Assembly (NCBI GenBank): GCA_030068075.1
Contig: CM057829.1
Location: forward strand, 86,171,132-86,235,131
Source: Paguma larvata
Lineage: Eukaryota; Chordata; Mammalia; Carnivora; Viverridae
Reading direction: 5' to 3'
DNA: 64,000 nucleotides
Shown here: piece after piece, positions 23,926 through 36,958 of the stretch
How positions within the stretch are numbered: the stretch's first letter is position 1
Layout: each line of letters starts with the position of its first letter
Notes under the pieces: model-generated
What the model was told of the DNA's origin: nothing
Databases searched by the model: none
Seen by the model: the letters and a program-made list of their open reading frames with translations, nothing else
Program-made: the position numbers and the translations under genes

Positions 23926-25337
23926 TAACAGGGTTTAATTGACAGAGTTTCTCACTTCAGTGACTCTGTGAATTCTAGAAGTTGCTAGATGTTATAGAGT
24001 ATTCTGGGTGGAGGTGGGGAGACAGGTTTTTACCAGGAACTATTTTTATATGAGCACTGCGGATAAATTCCTAAAGTGGCCCTTGTTGCAATTTCTTGTG
24101 CTAAATATTCACATTTGTTTCTAACTTTGATTCATAATCTTGTAGTTTTTTAAACGAGTTCACCAAACTATATAGGCTTCAGCTGCTAGCTTCAGGGGAT
24201 TCTGATATTTCTGATTTTTAAGAAATGCTGATTCAGGGTTTAAGGAATTGAGTGGGAGATAGAATATAAATAACTACATGTGATGCCTGTGAGATATTAT
24301 AAGGATTGTCCTTATAGAGTCAAAGATAATACTAGAGGTGAACATGGAAGTAAAATTTAATTTTGACTTGGAATTTTAGGCTTTATGCCTATCAAATATG
24401 TGACCACTTGATGCCAGCCTGCCATGTAGTGGTGGTTTGGATTATTTCACTCATTTGCTAAATATAGTCCTTCCACAGGGATGTGTTAGAGGAGTGTCTA
24501 ATTGTGGGTATCTGTTTTTTTAAAAATTATTTGAATATTGTTAAATTGATGGGAATGTTCCTTTACAGTCCACCCCCCTATTATTCTGCCTTTGTTCTCC
24601 TCACCATCTGTAGCTTCTCAACATTGAGTTTGCTGTTTTCCATACTACTCCCACCTCTCCCCTACCACGTGCAAGTTCAGTCTCTCCCCCTTTCAGAGGC
24701 AGCACTCACTGAGGCAGAAAGTATTTGAACAGTCTCATCTCTTCACTCTCCAGTATAAATGAGTCTTTCAATTAAATCCATAGGCAGGAGTTGGGGGGTC
24801 ACTTAGGATTGCTTAGTTCTACATCTTTGCCATTTCTCAAGATTTTGCTGAAGCAGATCTGGGGTCCAGGAGTTATATTTACATGTGTTCTATCTCTATC
24901 CCTCTCACTCCTCTTAATCCCCAGAAAAAACCTTACCCTGAATTCTGACACACAGTAGTCTATGATCTGGCTTAGTCCGAACCAAACTTCCTGGAGTTAC
25001 AATTCCTTCTGATTGTCAGCTTATAACTAGTGATAAACAAGACTTGCTAACAATTAAGCTGTGGATGATATGAAGTGATTTTCTAAAGTAGTATAGAAAC
25101 ATTTGGCCATGTTCCCTCTTCTTTTTATTTGCTGATAATAATCATAGTGCAACTCTTAAAAGCAATGGGTCTCATTGAGATTGTGCTGAAAACAGAGCGG
25201 GAGGAGTAATCCTTCATTCTCTTGAAGATAAATAGGCCCTATGATTTCTAGTTATTGTTGTATAATAACCTATTAAAACTAGCAAAGATTGGGGTAAGAA
25301 TGAATGAATGATTGTATGAATTGGGAGTCCTGATAAC
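23926..25337. other. Unique DNA, no gene seen
   Basis: No repeat family or exon recognised. A pyrimidine-rich stretch lies at 24570-24700. Confidence 0.5.
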
Positions 25338-25548
25338 TACATTTTATTTAGCATTTTTGAGCACTTTTCGCATGCTAGGCATTTAATGAATTCTTTATGT
25401 ATGTTATCTTAATCTTTATGTAAGTGTTAGCAAATTCATGTGACAAAAGTCAGATTTTATGACAGTGTATATCTTGCCCAAAGCCACAGCAATAAAGAGA
25501 GCTAAAACTTGCACTCAGATCTTAGGGATTCCAAATTCATTGTCTTTT
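25338..25548 (+). mobile_element. MIR SINE
   Basis: Nearly full-length order: 'catttttgagcacttttcgc', 'atgctaggcatttaatgaat', 'cttgcccaaagccacagcaa', 'cttgcactcagatcttaggg'. Confidence 0.8.
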
Positions 25549-26985
25549 AGAAATCAATGGTTATTTGTCTTATGAGATTTGAGATATACTCTTCATAGGT
25601 CTATATGGTTTATACCTATGCACAATTTCTATGCAAATTTTCAAATTGATAAAGAATTAGAATTAATCAGGACTCTGTGTACCTGAGGAAAAAGGAACTT
25701 CAGCTGTGAGTGCCTTCTAGAAGCACAGGATATTAGGTGGATATTTGAGAGGACCAAGGGTAAAGGCAACAGGTTTTCATCATAGATGTTGTGCAAATCT
25801 TTAAAGATGTTTCCTCTTGACCAGGAAGAAGAAAGGTTAGTGCAAATCCTAGTAGACACATGGAACCATTATTTCTACTATGCTGTCTCTAAGTTATCAA
25901 GACCATATTTGGACACATCCTAATTCATGTAGTAAAATAACAGAGTAGCCAGCAATACCATTTCCTAGGATTATTGTAAAGCATTTGGTTAGTTAACTCT
26001 CTAAAAGGCAGCCCTGTAATTTTTTCCGTTTCTGCATTTGGTAGAAGGGTCACCATTACATCACTTGACATATGTGCTAAAATGTCCTAGAACAATCACC
26101 TCATTAGATGATGGGGCTATTGCAATATAAATGCCCAAAGAACTATAAACTCTGTCTCTTCATTGATGCTCTTAATATGGAGTTGTCAACTGTGATGATT
26201 GTAGCATAGCAGCTCCAGGGAAAGGCAACAGATTCATTTCTGGCAGAATGGAGACTTCATCAAAGACGAGAGATTTTAGAAACAATGCCACTGGCTGTAC
26301 TTTTAAAGCTGTGTAACCTGGGAGTATAGATTCTCACAGAGTCATAGTGCTGGTTCCATCCAGTAGTTATGCCTGCGGACCCAGGTCGTACTTCTCTCTC
26401 AGTAACTATTTCTCTTATCTCACAAACCTCTGGTGTGCCGTAACTAGCAATGGGTCTGTCTTTTTTTCCAGTCACCCTTTGAAAGAACGTATTTTATTTT
26501 TCTTTGTATAGCATAAGATAATTCCACTAAGTAGCAGTTGTCTTTAAGTCCGCCTTATTTTTCTAGCCCTTTCTCCTGGAGGAAAAAAATCGTGAAATCT
26601 CAGGAAAGATTACTGAGGTGTGCTATATGTTTCTTAACAGTGCTGTTGCCTCTGAAGAAATAAAATGAATACTATCCAAAGCCAAATGTCCTTTGAGAAT
26701 GTGGATGTGTATCATTCCTTTCCAGACTGCTGAATAACTATGTTCAATTTTTTATTTTCTGTTTGGAATTTGAAAAGGCAATATTTACCTGTCAAAGGCT
26801 TTGAATCCCTTGGTTTCAAACCAGAAAGGATCATGGGTGCCCTGGGGGATAGGGATTTCAACTTCCTTTTCTCAGGGTCCTGCACAGTGCCTGGTATGTA
26901 GTGGGCTTCGTGGGGGTGAATCACACTGGAAGGCATCTAGTATGCTTCGTGGTCTCTCCCGTATGCCAGTAGACACTTCCTTTTG
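25549..26985. other. Unique DNA, no gene seen
   Basis: Repeat-poor. Small frames at about 26260-26475 and 26712-26986 have no family resemblance and no splice-site context I would trust. Confidence 0.5.
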
Positions 26986-28260
26986 ATACTGAATGAGATT
27001 TGCATCAAGGCATATGCACATTTATATTTACCCTTCTTTCAGGGACAGTGCGGCTCCAAGTGCCCTCTGCACGTGTGATTAAATATTAATTAGGCTTCTA
27101 ATATGAGCAAGTGAGTTCACAGGCCCAAGTGTCACATGAATAATTTATGAGGTACCCGAAGGCTCAGCCTGGAAAGCTGATTGGCCACCTTGGATTTGTA
27201 TAATTACAAAGTTTCATTATTAACAGTGGAAGTGGTAGAGAGATTTGCCTAGCTTGAGGGACTTTGAAAGCATAAGCTGTCTCATTAGGGTAAAAGGGAA
27301 TAAGGCAAAATATGCAAACTTGTTAGCAGAAAAGAATGGGGGGGGTGAGATTTAAACTTAGCCTTCAAACATAACTATGTCTGTGCGCATTTAAAAATAT
27401 ATAGTAAAATTGGTATTCTGATTGATAAGCATGTTTGCTTTAAATTTTTAGTGTATTTAGCAATACTTCAAAGCTTTTGTTTTAAATTGAAGGCCAAAAT
27501 ATTTAATATTTTACTAAAAAAGCCACAGGTAGCCTAATGGGCCCTGTGGAGTGAGGTTTGGAGGTAAAAGGATGAAGACAGTCCAGGACTCTTGCTGGAA
27601 TGTGTGTTGTGCATGCAATTAAATCTCAAGGTCAAACAATTTACAGACAATTACTTTTCTAACATCTCCAGAAATGCCTGCTTACACGTCTTTAATTTTA
27701 AATGATACTGATATTCCAATTCTCCCCAAAGGTTAATGCTGACTAAATCCAGCTGTGACCTGACACGATGCGACAGCACAGTGCCTAATTATCCTCTGGA
27801 TAGTCATTTACTTGAAACCATTAAAGGAATAGGCTGAGAGGAAGATTTAGGACCCTGAAAAAATGTTAGCCTGACTTCTTTCTTCTTGAAGATGGGATGG
27901 GCTGAAAAATAAAAATAAAATCCTGCTAAATGTTAGCCATTTGCTTTGATGGCAGAAAATTGTTCATCCCACTCTGTTTTTTTACAGGTTAAATTGCTAA
28001 CTAGTTCATTTTATCCATTGCCTACGGCTGGCGCTAAATGTCAGTGACAAATTTTGTACTTGTCTTGAAGAATGAATTAAGTTATGCACAAAAGCTATAG
28101 TGCTCTTTTAAGATGAGTGAATTGCAGAAGGAAAAAAGTTGCTCTTTTGAAAAAGGATTATTTTGATTAAAGGCCTTTTCTATTGTAGCTGAAGACAGGT
28201 AGTGGTTTAAGATAATTCCAACAGTTACCTCCCACAGAGGCTGCAGTCCTTTACTAGAAA
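26986..28260. other. Repeat-free high-complexity stretch, candidate conserved non-coding element(s)
   Basis: No interspersed repeat seen. Contains clustered homeodomain-type ATTA/TAAT sites ('attaaatattaattaggctt' near 27079), a 'gctgattggccaccttgg' segment with a CCAAT-box-like core near 27177, and 'tacggctggcgctaaatgtc' near 28023. No open frame of note. Any regulatory role is inference from composition only. Confidence 0.4.
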
Positions 28261-31200
28261 TTTCTTTAAGAGCACTTGTGTCAGATTATATACTATGATT
28301 ATTATCATAAGACCATTAGTGACAGTAAAATAAATTACTAAAAAAAATTAAAAAAACACCTAGTTTTTATTAACTAGAATGAAAATACTGGTTTTCTGTT
28401 GTGGGATCAGCATTCCATCACTGTTACATAAACCTTTCATAGTGAGTTACAATGGAAATGAAAGAGGGACACCTATGCTTGCCAAAATGTTACAAAAACG
28501 AAACCCTAGATCCTTCAGTAACATACAATAGGGAAATATGACAGCAGCTGGTAAAGACTTTCATCCCTCTTGTTTTTAGTTACGCGGCACTTGAGTTTTG
28601 ACTCATATTCTCTCAATAAAACTAGCTGTCAGAAGTTATTGACATTCCATTGTAGACTGGTTTATTATCTCTAACTTACATAAAAGGAGACCTTCATCAG
28701 TCCTTTCTCTGGTTTTCATTTTTCTTTACAAGGAATACTTTTCTTATTTAATACACAGTTTTTAGTAGTAATTTGTCGTAGTCCTGAATTATTCTAGCTA
28801 AATTTTAGCACTCTTGATAAACAAAATGAATAAAATACAGTGTTAGTATGAACAAAGCAAAGTTTTGGATACTTGAAGGGGATATTTCACGTTTAGTTCA
28901 AATTGATGGGCATTTGTTTGGGTGGGGATAAGATTTACCAGAACAAACTTCAAGAATGTCACTATGGTTAGTTTATAATTTCTATTCTGCTACTCCAAAA
29001 TGTTTACTTGAAGGAGCAAAAATATATTGATGGTGTCTTGGTGAATTAGTAAGAATACAGGTCTTTTAGTTAGAATTGTCCTTTCATCAATAAGGCACAA
29101 GTATAACCATGCTTCATTGTAACATGCCATTCTAGTGTACTCTGAAATTATTATAGGGAATTTGATTTTAAAGGAAACTGTAGTGTTTAGTTTTAAAACC
29201 TTAGTTAAATAATTACTTACTTGGGATCAGCTCTTTTAAATTGCATTTAAATTAATGAAATGAGTTGTCAAATCAGCTCTTACTGAAGTGATAGATAAAT
29301 ATAGGTGTTTGAAGTTTCTGTTAAGACCTGGTATTCAGCCTTGGCAAGAAATGACTTTTATGACCGGATGGCTTTCTCTTTTACCCCCCCCCCAACCCCC
29401 CTTCCCATTCTGTAACCACTGTGATCCTGTTCTATAATTATGAATGGTGTGAATGGCCTCTCAGTTGGAGTTGTCATTATTTTCATCCTTCCCAGCAAGA
29501 GTTTCAGTCTGATGATGTAGAACAAGATTCTGAGGAAATAGCCCAGGCCTCAGTATTAGGGGAAAGAAGTTTCCCAGAATGTTATTTAGGATAATTTTGC
29601 TTATCTTAAAGAAAAAGTATGTGTCTGTGTCTGTGTCTGTGTGTGATGTGGGTGTGGTGTGGGGTGGTGTATGTGTGTGGGGGTTGGGAGGAAGATGCCC
29701 GCTGAAATGAAATAATTTTATCCAGAAAAGCTGATTCTATATGCTTTCCTGGGTTTGGGCTTATACCATTTCTTTGACTAATTCTGCAGTTGCCAGATGT
29801 TCTATCAGCAGCAAGTGTATATGTATGTTTTCAAGACTAAAGCCTCAGGAACTTGGGTGCTACCTAATGGAGGTCAGGTGGCACCTTCACCTCTTTGGAT
29901 TAGAGTGCACTAATGTAGTGCTGATTTCACTTGGCTTCCTTCTCTCCTTTTAAAAAAAATTTATTGTTAATATGGTTATCACATTAACCTTATAGGCTTA
30001 AATAAAATGTTATTTAATTTTTAATAAATGACCATTAAAGAGTTTTGCACCTGTAAAGTACTTTAAAGTCTTTCCCCCCTTTACATTAACTGCTTGTCAT
30101 ATTTCCATGCTTTTAAATTTTTATTAGGAAAATAATAGTAAAGTTAAATCAGAGAGCTCAGTTATTTTCTGCTGAGTTCAGTGATTGGTGTTTGCTAGGA
30201 GGGTTGTGTCTTCAAATTGTTCCCACTGTGACTTGTTGGCATTAATGAGGCTATTGATAGGGTTGGAGGGAGGAGCAGGAAGCATTCTTTTCCCCAGTGA
30301 GAATCGTCTCTATTATCTCCATATATGTGGCTGAGAATGTAGACCTACTACTTGAAAATATTCAATATTGCAGGAGGTATACAGTAGAGTCTAGAATATA
30401 TTTTCGCATTTTGCTTCCACATGCAGCTTCTTGTATAATCAATCCCACTGTGTTTAGAGGTGAGGACTTATTATGATTTTTTTTCTTTTCATGAAAACAG
30501 TGGAATTGTTCGGGAAACTAGAAACTTAAAGAGTAAAGTCTTTTGCCAAAATGTAGACTGAGAGCCAAAGCAGTTCAATTTGTGTATAATTTGGAAATAT
30601 AATAGCACACTATCTTTTTGTGCTTTAGCTGTGAATTGTGTCCAGCTACTGTTGTCATCAGTCAACATTTCTAGAAAGAGTGCCTTTTTAGTGACAGTTT
30701 GAGCTTAAACATTTGGAAAAATTTCAGCACAGTATTAACAAATGTCCATTTGAAAAATAATTTTGCCATCTCTACTTATTTGGCAGGGACTGTAAATTGT
30801 AAATTGACTTCCAATATGAGTTTTAGTTCACATGACTCTCTTGAAAATATAAAGTGCATCAATGCAATTCAAGTTAGTGAATATTTTTGTTTCCACTTTT
30901 TTTAATGCTGATATCGCTGTCTTGTATCTAACTTTCTATATGGTCGCACGTACAGCAATTACGAGTTCAATAGGAGGAATGGAGTGTTGACAGAGGATTG
31001 GGTATCTATCCACAGGACATTTTATATTTGATTTTACCTTTGTTTTTAAGGTTCTTATTTTATATAATTTGTTATCTCCTTTAATGTCATGTACTTTTCA
31101 TAAAGGTCTCTCCTTTATTGCACAGACTATTTTCTCAATGATTCTATTTTGATCTTGTATTGCTAAATATTATACTAAACATTCTGGAGAATGATGTACT

Positions 31201-31924
31201 ATATTTTCACTTGTTAAATCTTAAATTCTGTTTTTATCCCTGTTACTTATTTTTAAGCCTGCCAAGTTTAAATTGTCCCCTTCCCCTCTCCCCATGGGTT
31301 TTCAGACCACAAAGCTTTTCGTAAGTGATATAGGGCGCATAAAGGATGAGTCAAATATATTGAAAAATGACTTCACTTATGTAAGCATAATATAGACCTA
31401 ACTTCATACAAAATCCATAAGTTATCACTGCCCTTCCATTGACTTGGACATTCTAATTGCCACATGGCATGGTTGTGGTATAGTGTTATCCACAATGAAA
31501 TAATCAAGTGAAACTATACTTTTTCTTACCTAAAAGTTGGCTAGCTGATATCCTTCCTAGCTCAGAAGGCCGTGGTACGCTGTCCAAAAATAGGGATATC
31601 ACACTGAACTCATAGTCAAGTTTGTCCAACTTAGATTTCTTCTCAGTCCAATTTAGATCTCTTGTTTTCCCTTGAGTATATCTTTCTCTGTTTTGACAGA
31701 AGCTGGGTCTTACTAAGTCAGAATCAGGCAGTTTGTCAAGGGATGATGGCTGAGAGACCACAAATAAGTATAGAACTTATATGTCCACTTAACATTTATT
31801 TTATTATTTCTCTGTCTGAAACAGGAAATAACTGTAGATGTATTGCTTCAAGCAGACCCAATAGCTGAAACATACTGTTTTATAGAACAAATGAGTTACT
31901 AGTTATTCGCTTTATATTACTAGT
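28261..31924. other. Unique AT-rich DNA, no gene seen
   Basis: No gene and no clear repeat apart from a C-rich run (29384-29400) and a GT-rich tract (29619-29690). Confidence 0.5.
29619..29690. repeat. GT-rich imperfect microsatellite
   Basis: (GTGTCT)n passing into G-rich GT variants ('gggtgtggtgtggggtggtg'). Purine/pyrimidine alternation with several G triplets. Confidence 0.85.
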
Positions 31925-32065
31925 GATAGTAGCAATTGCAGCACTTACTGTATGTTAAGCATATATTAAGGATTTCATAAGATGCTCTTATTTAATCTCC
32001 ATATCCACTACTCCGCAATATAGTTATAATCTCTGTTTTACAGATGAGAAACTGTCATTCACTGT
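31925..32065 (+). mobile_element. MIR SINE fragment
   Basis: 'agcacttactgtatgttaag', 'gctcttatttaatctccata', 'ctgttttacagatgagaaac', the MIR core in order. Confidence 0.75.
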
Positions 32066-32639
32066 TGTACAATGTATTTAGTGAATCTGTTACATCACAG
32101 TTGCTATTTTTTGCATTAATTTCAGTGTCATCTGTGTTTAGAAATACTCTGTAACTAAAAATAAAGTCTAAATTATTTGGAGTGAAAGTTTATACTTATA
32201 TTTTTCTTATGAGATTCAAGTTATGGTTCTGGCTTTTGGCTTCCATCTCTACCTCCTTGGAATATTTTGCTATGCATATTTGAACAGGCATCTGTCTATC
32301 AAACCATTTGTGATCTTCAGACCAAGTAAGGTCACCGAAGACTTGTGGAAGTATTATTTACTGTCATGATTTTATTTGGCCTAGGTGACGTGTAAATAGC
32401 CGGTATGTTAGAATTTTTTTTAAAGGAGATAATACTTGTGCTTACTAACGTACAAGAGAAAATTCAGATTAACTTCATTTTAGATGTTGTCTGTTAAAGC
32501 CTTCCTGGGATCTGATTTATGCCGACATTGTGGGCACTACATAAACAGTATGTTGCAGTGCTCCTTCTCTCCTGGCTCCCCCACTTCCCTCTCCATCCCA
32601 GTAAATCCTTTGAAGGTTTTATTATTCAGGGGTGGGAAG
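32066..32639. other. Unique DNA, no gene seen
   Basis: No repeat or coding signal recognised. Confidence 0.5.
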
Positions 32640-33110
32640 ATTGGAGTGAAAGCTACAGAATGATTTAACACTGTGGGAACTTAATCAATAAGAGTGTTGC
32701 CCAGAGCTCCCAGGATAGGGTGTTGTTTTCCATCCAGATGATAATGAGGCCGAGTAGCAGCAACCTCTGGAGGAGGAGTGCTGGGGCAGCGATTCTTTGG
32801 TGGTGCTTTTGCTGGTTGCTAATTAATAGTTTTGAGGCCAGTGGGGCACCTTTTGGCCTCTCTGACATTTGCAAGCTTTTCTGTGGCTTGTCCCACATGT
32901 CTTTCCACCATCAGGGGTCACTCTCAACTGGATTGGAGTCTGACAAGTCTAATTGGCTCAAATCTATGCAGATTTAAACATCTAGCCCACATGCCAAAAA
33001 TCTGATGTTTTCTCATGCTGCTTCAGAGTTCCTGGCATTATGGGATCGGTGCATGCCTGAATTATTATGTACCAGCTTATCCTTCTGTTAGCATGTTAAA
33101 GAGCAATTAG
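32640..33110. other. High-complexity repeat-free block, candidate conserved non-coding element
   Basis: Distinctly more GC-rich and complex than its neighbours. Includes 'ttgctaattaatagttttga' (paired homeodomain core), 'gacaagtctaattggctcaa' (CCAAT on the minus strand), 'ccacatgccaaaaatctgat' and 'agagcaattagctggatgtg'. The overlapping open frames on both strands (77 and 85 residues) show no domain or splice context. Function is inferred from composition only. Confidence 0.45.
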
Positions 33111-33659
33111 CTGGATGTGGTGTAAGAAATAGGGGAAAGAACTTCAATGCAGTTCAGTTGTAAATGCCTTTTATACTTAAAAAAACTGTCAGACCCATTG
33201 AGCATTACTGGTTGGAAAGAGGATTGAATCGTATAGTCAAATTTTTTTAAAGGGTGAATAATTTCCCGAGCGTTGGTTAAAACAAAAAGATCCTTGCTGG
33301 GCAAACATACAACGATGGTATAATGTAAATCACCCAAACATTCTTGATTCACTTATGCTGTCCAATTTCCTTTCCTCGATTTTATACTTCTCTCACATTC
33401 TAAATTTTTATTATTGAAAAAAAATCACCTTCCTTAAAACTGGTTAGATGTTTTTTCTTGTAGATTATATTTTCTCATCACTGCCAGTATATAGCATTCT
33501 GAATTAATGGCACAATGCTGGGCTAGCTGCACTCACACTCAACCCAAGTCATTTGGATAAGATAATAAATTCTTGTTTTCTTGGAAACAGTTTATTTTAT
33601 ATGACCATTTAGACATACACAGAATAATAGATAGCTATGTTGATATATCGCTTTATGGT
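33111..33659. other. Unique DNA, no gene seen
   Basis: No repeat or coding signal recognised. Confidence 0.5.
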
Positions 33660-33820
33660 TCATAAAATGTTTTGCTTAATCTTCATAATAATCTTGAGAG
33701 GATAGTAGGTCGTGGAAAGTTAATATCACTAAATTTATAAATAAATATATTGATTTCCAGAAAAATTGGGTAACTTACCCAATATTCCCCTGCCATCGAG
33801 ATGGCAGGAATGATTTTGAT
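33660..33820 (+). mobile_element. MIR SINE fragment
   Basis: 'tgcttaatcttcataataat', 'cttgagaggatagtaggtcg', 'ttgggtaacttacccaatat', consistent with the MIR core and 3' half. Confidence 0.65.
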
Positions 33821-34433
33821 CTCAAGCTACTTTTTCATAACAAAATGTTTGTATAATAATACTTTTGTTCAGTAGATTATTTTATAAATGTAGACCATAG
33901 AATGTGTAGAGGTTTTTAATGTGTTGGCTTATCTTACAACTATCCGATTAGATTGCAAAAATGATGTCTAATTTTACCTATGTGTCATTAAAATTTTTTT
34001 GCCATCAAAATACTCTAGCAACTGACTTTTCATTTGATTTCTATTTTCTGAAAGCTTGTATTATCTTTGATAATTTAATGGATGACATAAACTTTGCTTT
34101 ACTACATATGAAAAAAATCAAATTAATTTTTAAAAGGCTTTTTATAAAAATATGTATAAAATCTGTTTACTACTACTACTAATTAAAAATATCAGTTTAG
34201 TGCTATTTTTAGCTTTTGTCTCAGACACTTGAGAAATCTGATAATATCTTTAATTTTTTTCTTTTTTTTAATCTTAAAGTGCAGTCTGATTTTTTTTTTT
34301 TTTTTTACAATTCTTCAGTATCTCAACATTGCTAGGTCTTAACCCCTTTTTTCTATTTCCTCACAATTTATTCCAATTGTAGTTACAGTTTTGGGAAGAA
34401 ATATTACAAAAAAAAAGAAATGTGTATGTGCAA

Positions 34434-34470
<37 letters not shown>

Positions 34471-35144
34471 GTTAGTGTAGTATAGTGTTGTGATGTCACA
34501 ATAATTTAGAATTTTCTAGTCGTCAGTAAAATAAATACATGGAGTGCGGTGAACGATATTTGTTTCTTGCTTTTGATTTCTATTTGTGTAGTGTTAGACA
34601 CTCTTAGAGTCATAGACATTTAGAGAGAAAACTTGAAGAGAGCATGGATATCATTAGTTCAGCTCCTCATTATACATTGTGACGAAAATTTTGTTTTTCT
34701 GTTTATTTGAGAGAAAACAATTTGAGATCCATTGATATAAGAAGAAATAGGATAATAAGCACTTTAATATGTTACCTGTGGAAATAATTCATTATGACAT
34801 TCTCTGACATTTCCATTAGAAAATAAAAATTAGTTTTTAACAAATTTTAACATTTGGCTAATCAGTTATAATGACCAGTGTTCCAATCTTACTATTCCAG
34901 ATAAGAGTGAGACTGCATCTGGTTTTCAGAGGGGAAAGGCGCCAACACTTTGAGAATAATCACTATTTGTTAGGTTGGGTGACTAGAGGTCCTAGTTTGC
35001 ATGGGACAGTATGATCGACACTGGTTCTGGCCTAATTACTTTCCTTTACTCTCAAACCATATGAAATACATGAATTGAATGTATACCTTCTGTCTCCTTT
35101 CTCTGAACATCTTCTAATGGAAGTAAGCCACTAGAAAATGTGGG
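33821..35144. other. Unique AT-rich DNA, no gene seen
   Basis: No gene. Contains T runs at 34245-34306 and the (GT)n microsatellite listed separately. Confidence 0.5.
34438..34468. repeat. (GT)n microsatellite
   Basis: About 15 uninterrupted GT units. Confidence 0.97.
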
Positions 35145-35275
35145 TTTCTAGTTTGGATTTGCCATTAACTAATTGTGCAATTTAGATCAAATTATTTACC
35201 TCGTTGTAGACTAGGTTTCTTGTTAACAAAATAGGGATGGCATACCTTTCTCATATAATAATAATGACTTTCCAG
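35145..35275 (-). mobile_element. MIR SINE fragment
   Basis: Complemented MIR: 'tttggatttgccattaacta', 'attgtgcaatttagatcaaa', 'taacaaaatagggatggcat'. Confidence 0.65.
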
Positions 35276-35384
35276 AACTTCTTTGACTAGTTCTCTTGGA
35301 ACGTATTCAGAGATGCCTTGCTGTTATCAGACAAATAAATTATTATGTTAAGGTGGTATCAAACATTTGAAGGTGTATAATGCC

Positions 35385-35610
35385 TGAGCTTGCTTAAAAC
35401 TTTGGTTCAAATCTTGGCTCAGCAATTTACCAAATATGATTTCTTAAGAAAATTTTGTCTGGGCTGTGGTGTGTTTGTTATTGTTATTTGTTTGCTTATT
35501 TTAGGGGTGTTTTGTTTTTCATCTGAAAAATAAAAAGAAAAGGCTATTACTCTTCACTTTTCTGGCACAGACTTGGTAAAGGATAGATACTCAATAGATA
35601 TTAGTTTTTC
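35385..35610 (-). mobile_element. MIR SINE fragment, with an insertion
   Basis: 'ggttcaaatcttggctcagc' then 'aatttaccaaatatgatttc' and, after a GT/T-rich insert, 'catctgaaaaataaaaagaa' and 'gatactcaatagatattag', the complemented MIR 5' end. Confidence 0.6.
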
Positions 35611-36050
35611 CTTCTCATAATTTTATAAAAATAATTGGACAAGTAAGCTTAGAGTCATATGTGTGTGGCTTACCATTGTTGTTATATAATAATGATAAAA
35701 TATTGTGTTCCATTTAATTATGGAACTATATTTATATCTCCTTGATCATTATGGTTAAGCAAGGATAAAGGATTCAAAATAACTCTGTATTGCATATAGA
35801 TCTTGTATAGGGCAAGGGAATTGAGTAGATCTAGGAAAGTTATTAGCTACTTGAGCCTAAAGTGATGCAGATTTTGTGGATTTTAATTTTAGATGAAAAG
35901 ATGAGAGTAGGAGACAGACCAACTGTCCAGAAATTAAGGAGAAAGAACATATGCAGAGACCAAACTAAGATGGAGTAGGGTGGGGCACCGTGTGATTTGG
36001 GCAGAGGATGTATCCATTGGTTTTTACTAGGTCTCTTTTGGAGTAAAGAT
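35611..36050. other. Unique DNA, no gene seen
   Basis: No repeat or coding signal recognised. Confidence 0.5.
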
Positions 36051-36064
36051 CAATCTTATGTTTT

Positions 36065-36284
36065 GTTTTTTTTTTTAACATTTATTTATTTTTGAGAGAC
36101 ATAGAGACAGAGCATGAGCAGGGGAAGGGCAGAGAGAGAGAGGGAGATATAGAATCTGAAGCAGGCTCCAGGCTCTGATGAGCCGTCAGCACAGAGCCTG
36201 ATGTGGGGCTCGAACTCACAGACCGTGAGATCATGACCTGAGCTGAAGCCGGCCACTTAACCGACTGAGCCACCCAGGCGCCTC
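36065..36284 (-). mobile_element. Felid tRNA-Lys SINE (SINEC_Fc-like)
   Basis: Antisense, close to felid consensus: 'aacatttatttatttttgag', 'gagcaggggaagggcagaga', 'ggctcgaactcacagaccgt' (complemented B box), head 'ctgagccacccaggcgcc'. Flanked by a 14-bp duplication CAATCTTATGTTTT (36051-36064 and 36285-36298). It carries an extra 'tgatgagccgtcagcac' variant also seen in sense at 55343-55581 ('ggctcatcagagcc'). Confidence 0.97.
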
Positions 36285-36298
36285 CAATCTTATGTTTT

Positions 36299-36754
36299 AA
36301 GAGAAGAAGTTGAGAGGAGTAGTCAACAGAGTTAGAGAAATTTCAGAATGGGCTTCAAGCTGGATGCTATGGGAAGACCCAAGGCTTTGGTTGAAATCGT
36401 TGGCAAATCTGTCTATTGTGAGCTGGAAAATAAAAGTGGGGGTGAAATCAAGAGTCGTTGGGTAAATTTGTTATTCAATGGTACTTCTACACCAAGTGCT
36501 AATTAAGAACTGAGTATATGAGATTTTCTTTTGCACCTGGGTGCAGATGAGTAGACAATCAGAATCATGTACTAATACAGAGCTAGAGCACTATATCAGT
36601 CAATTTTATTCATCAGTTTCCTCTAGGCTCTATCTAAAGATAAGGATCAGTTAAGCAATTATTAAAAATTTTTACAATTATTTTCCTCTTAAAATTCTAC
36701 TACTAAAGGACATGCTTGGAAACATATCCCAAATGCCTATTTAATGTACATTAA
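36299..36754. other. Unique DNA, no gene seen
   Basis: No repeat or coding signal recognised. Confidence 0.5.
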
Positions 36755-36863
36755 TTTTTTTCTTCTTTTCTCCCTTCCTTCCTTCCTTCCTTCTTTCCTT
36801 CCTTCCTTCCTTCCTTCCTTTTTTCTTCCTTCCTTCCTTTTTTCTTCCTTCCTTCCTTCCTTC

Positions 36864-36914
<51 letters not shown>

Positions 36915-36921
36915 TCCTTCT

Positions 36922-36953
<32 letters not shown>
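36755..36953. repeat. Long compound polypyrimidine tract (TTCC)n-(TTTC)n-(TC)n
   Basis: 199 nt of T/C broken by a single purine (G at 36925). Three successive units: CCTT, then CTTT, then CT. Open frames on both strands here (Phe/Leu/Pro/Ser-rich on plus, Lys/Arg/Glu-rich on minus) are translation artefacts of the repeat. Confidence 0.98.

Positions 36954-36958
<5 letters not shown>

Noticed and set aside
32665..32977. Overlapping frames of 77 and 85 residues on opposite strands
   Set aside because: Neither shows a domain or bounded exon; composition fits a regulatory element better than an exon.
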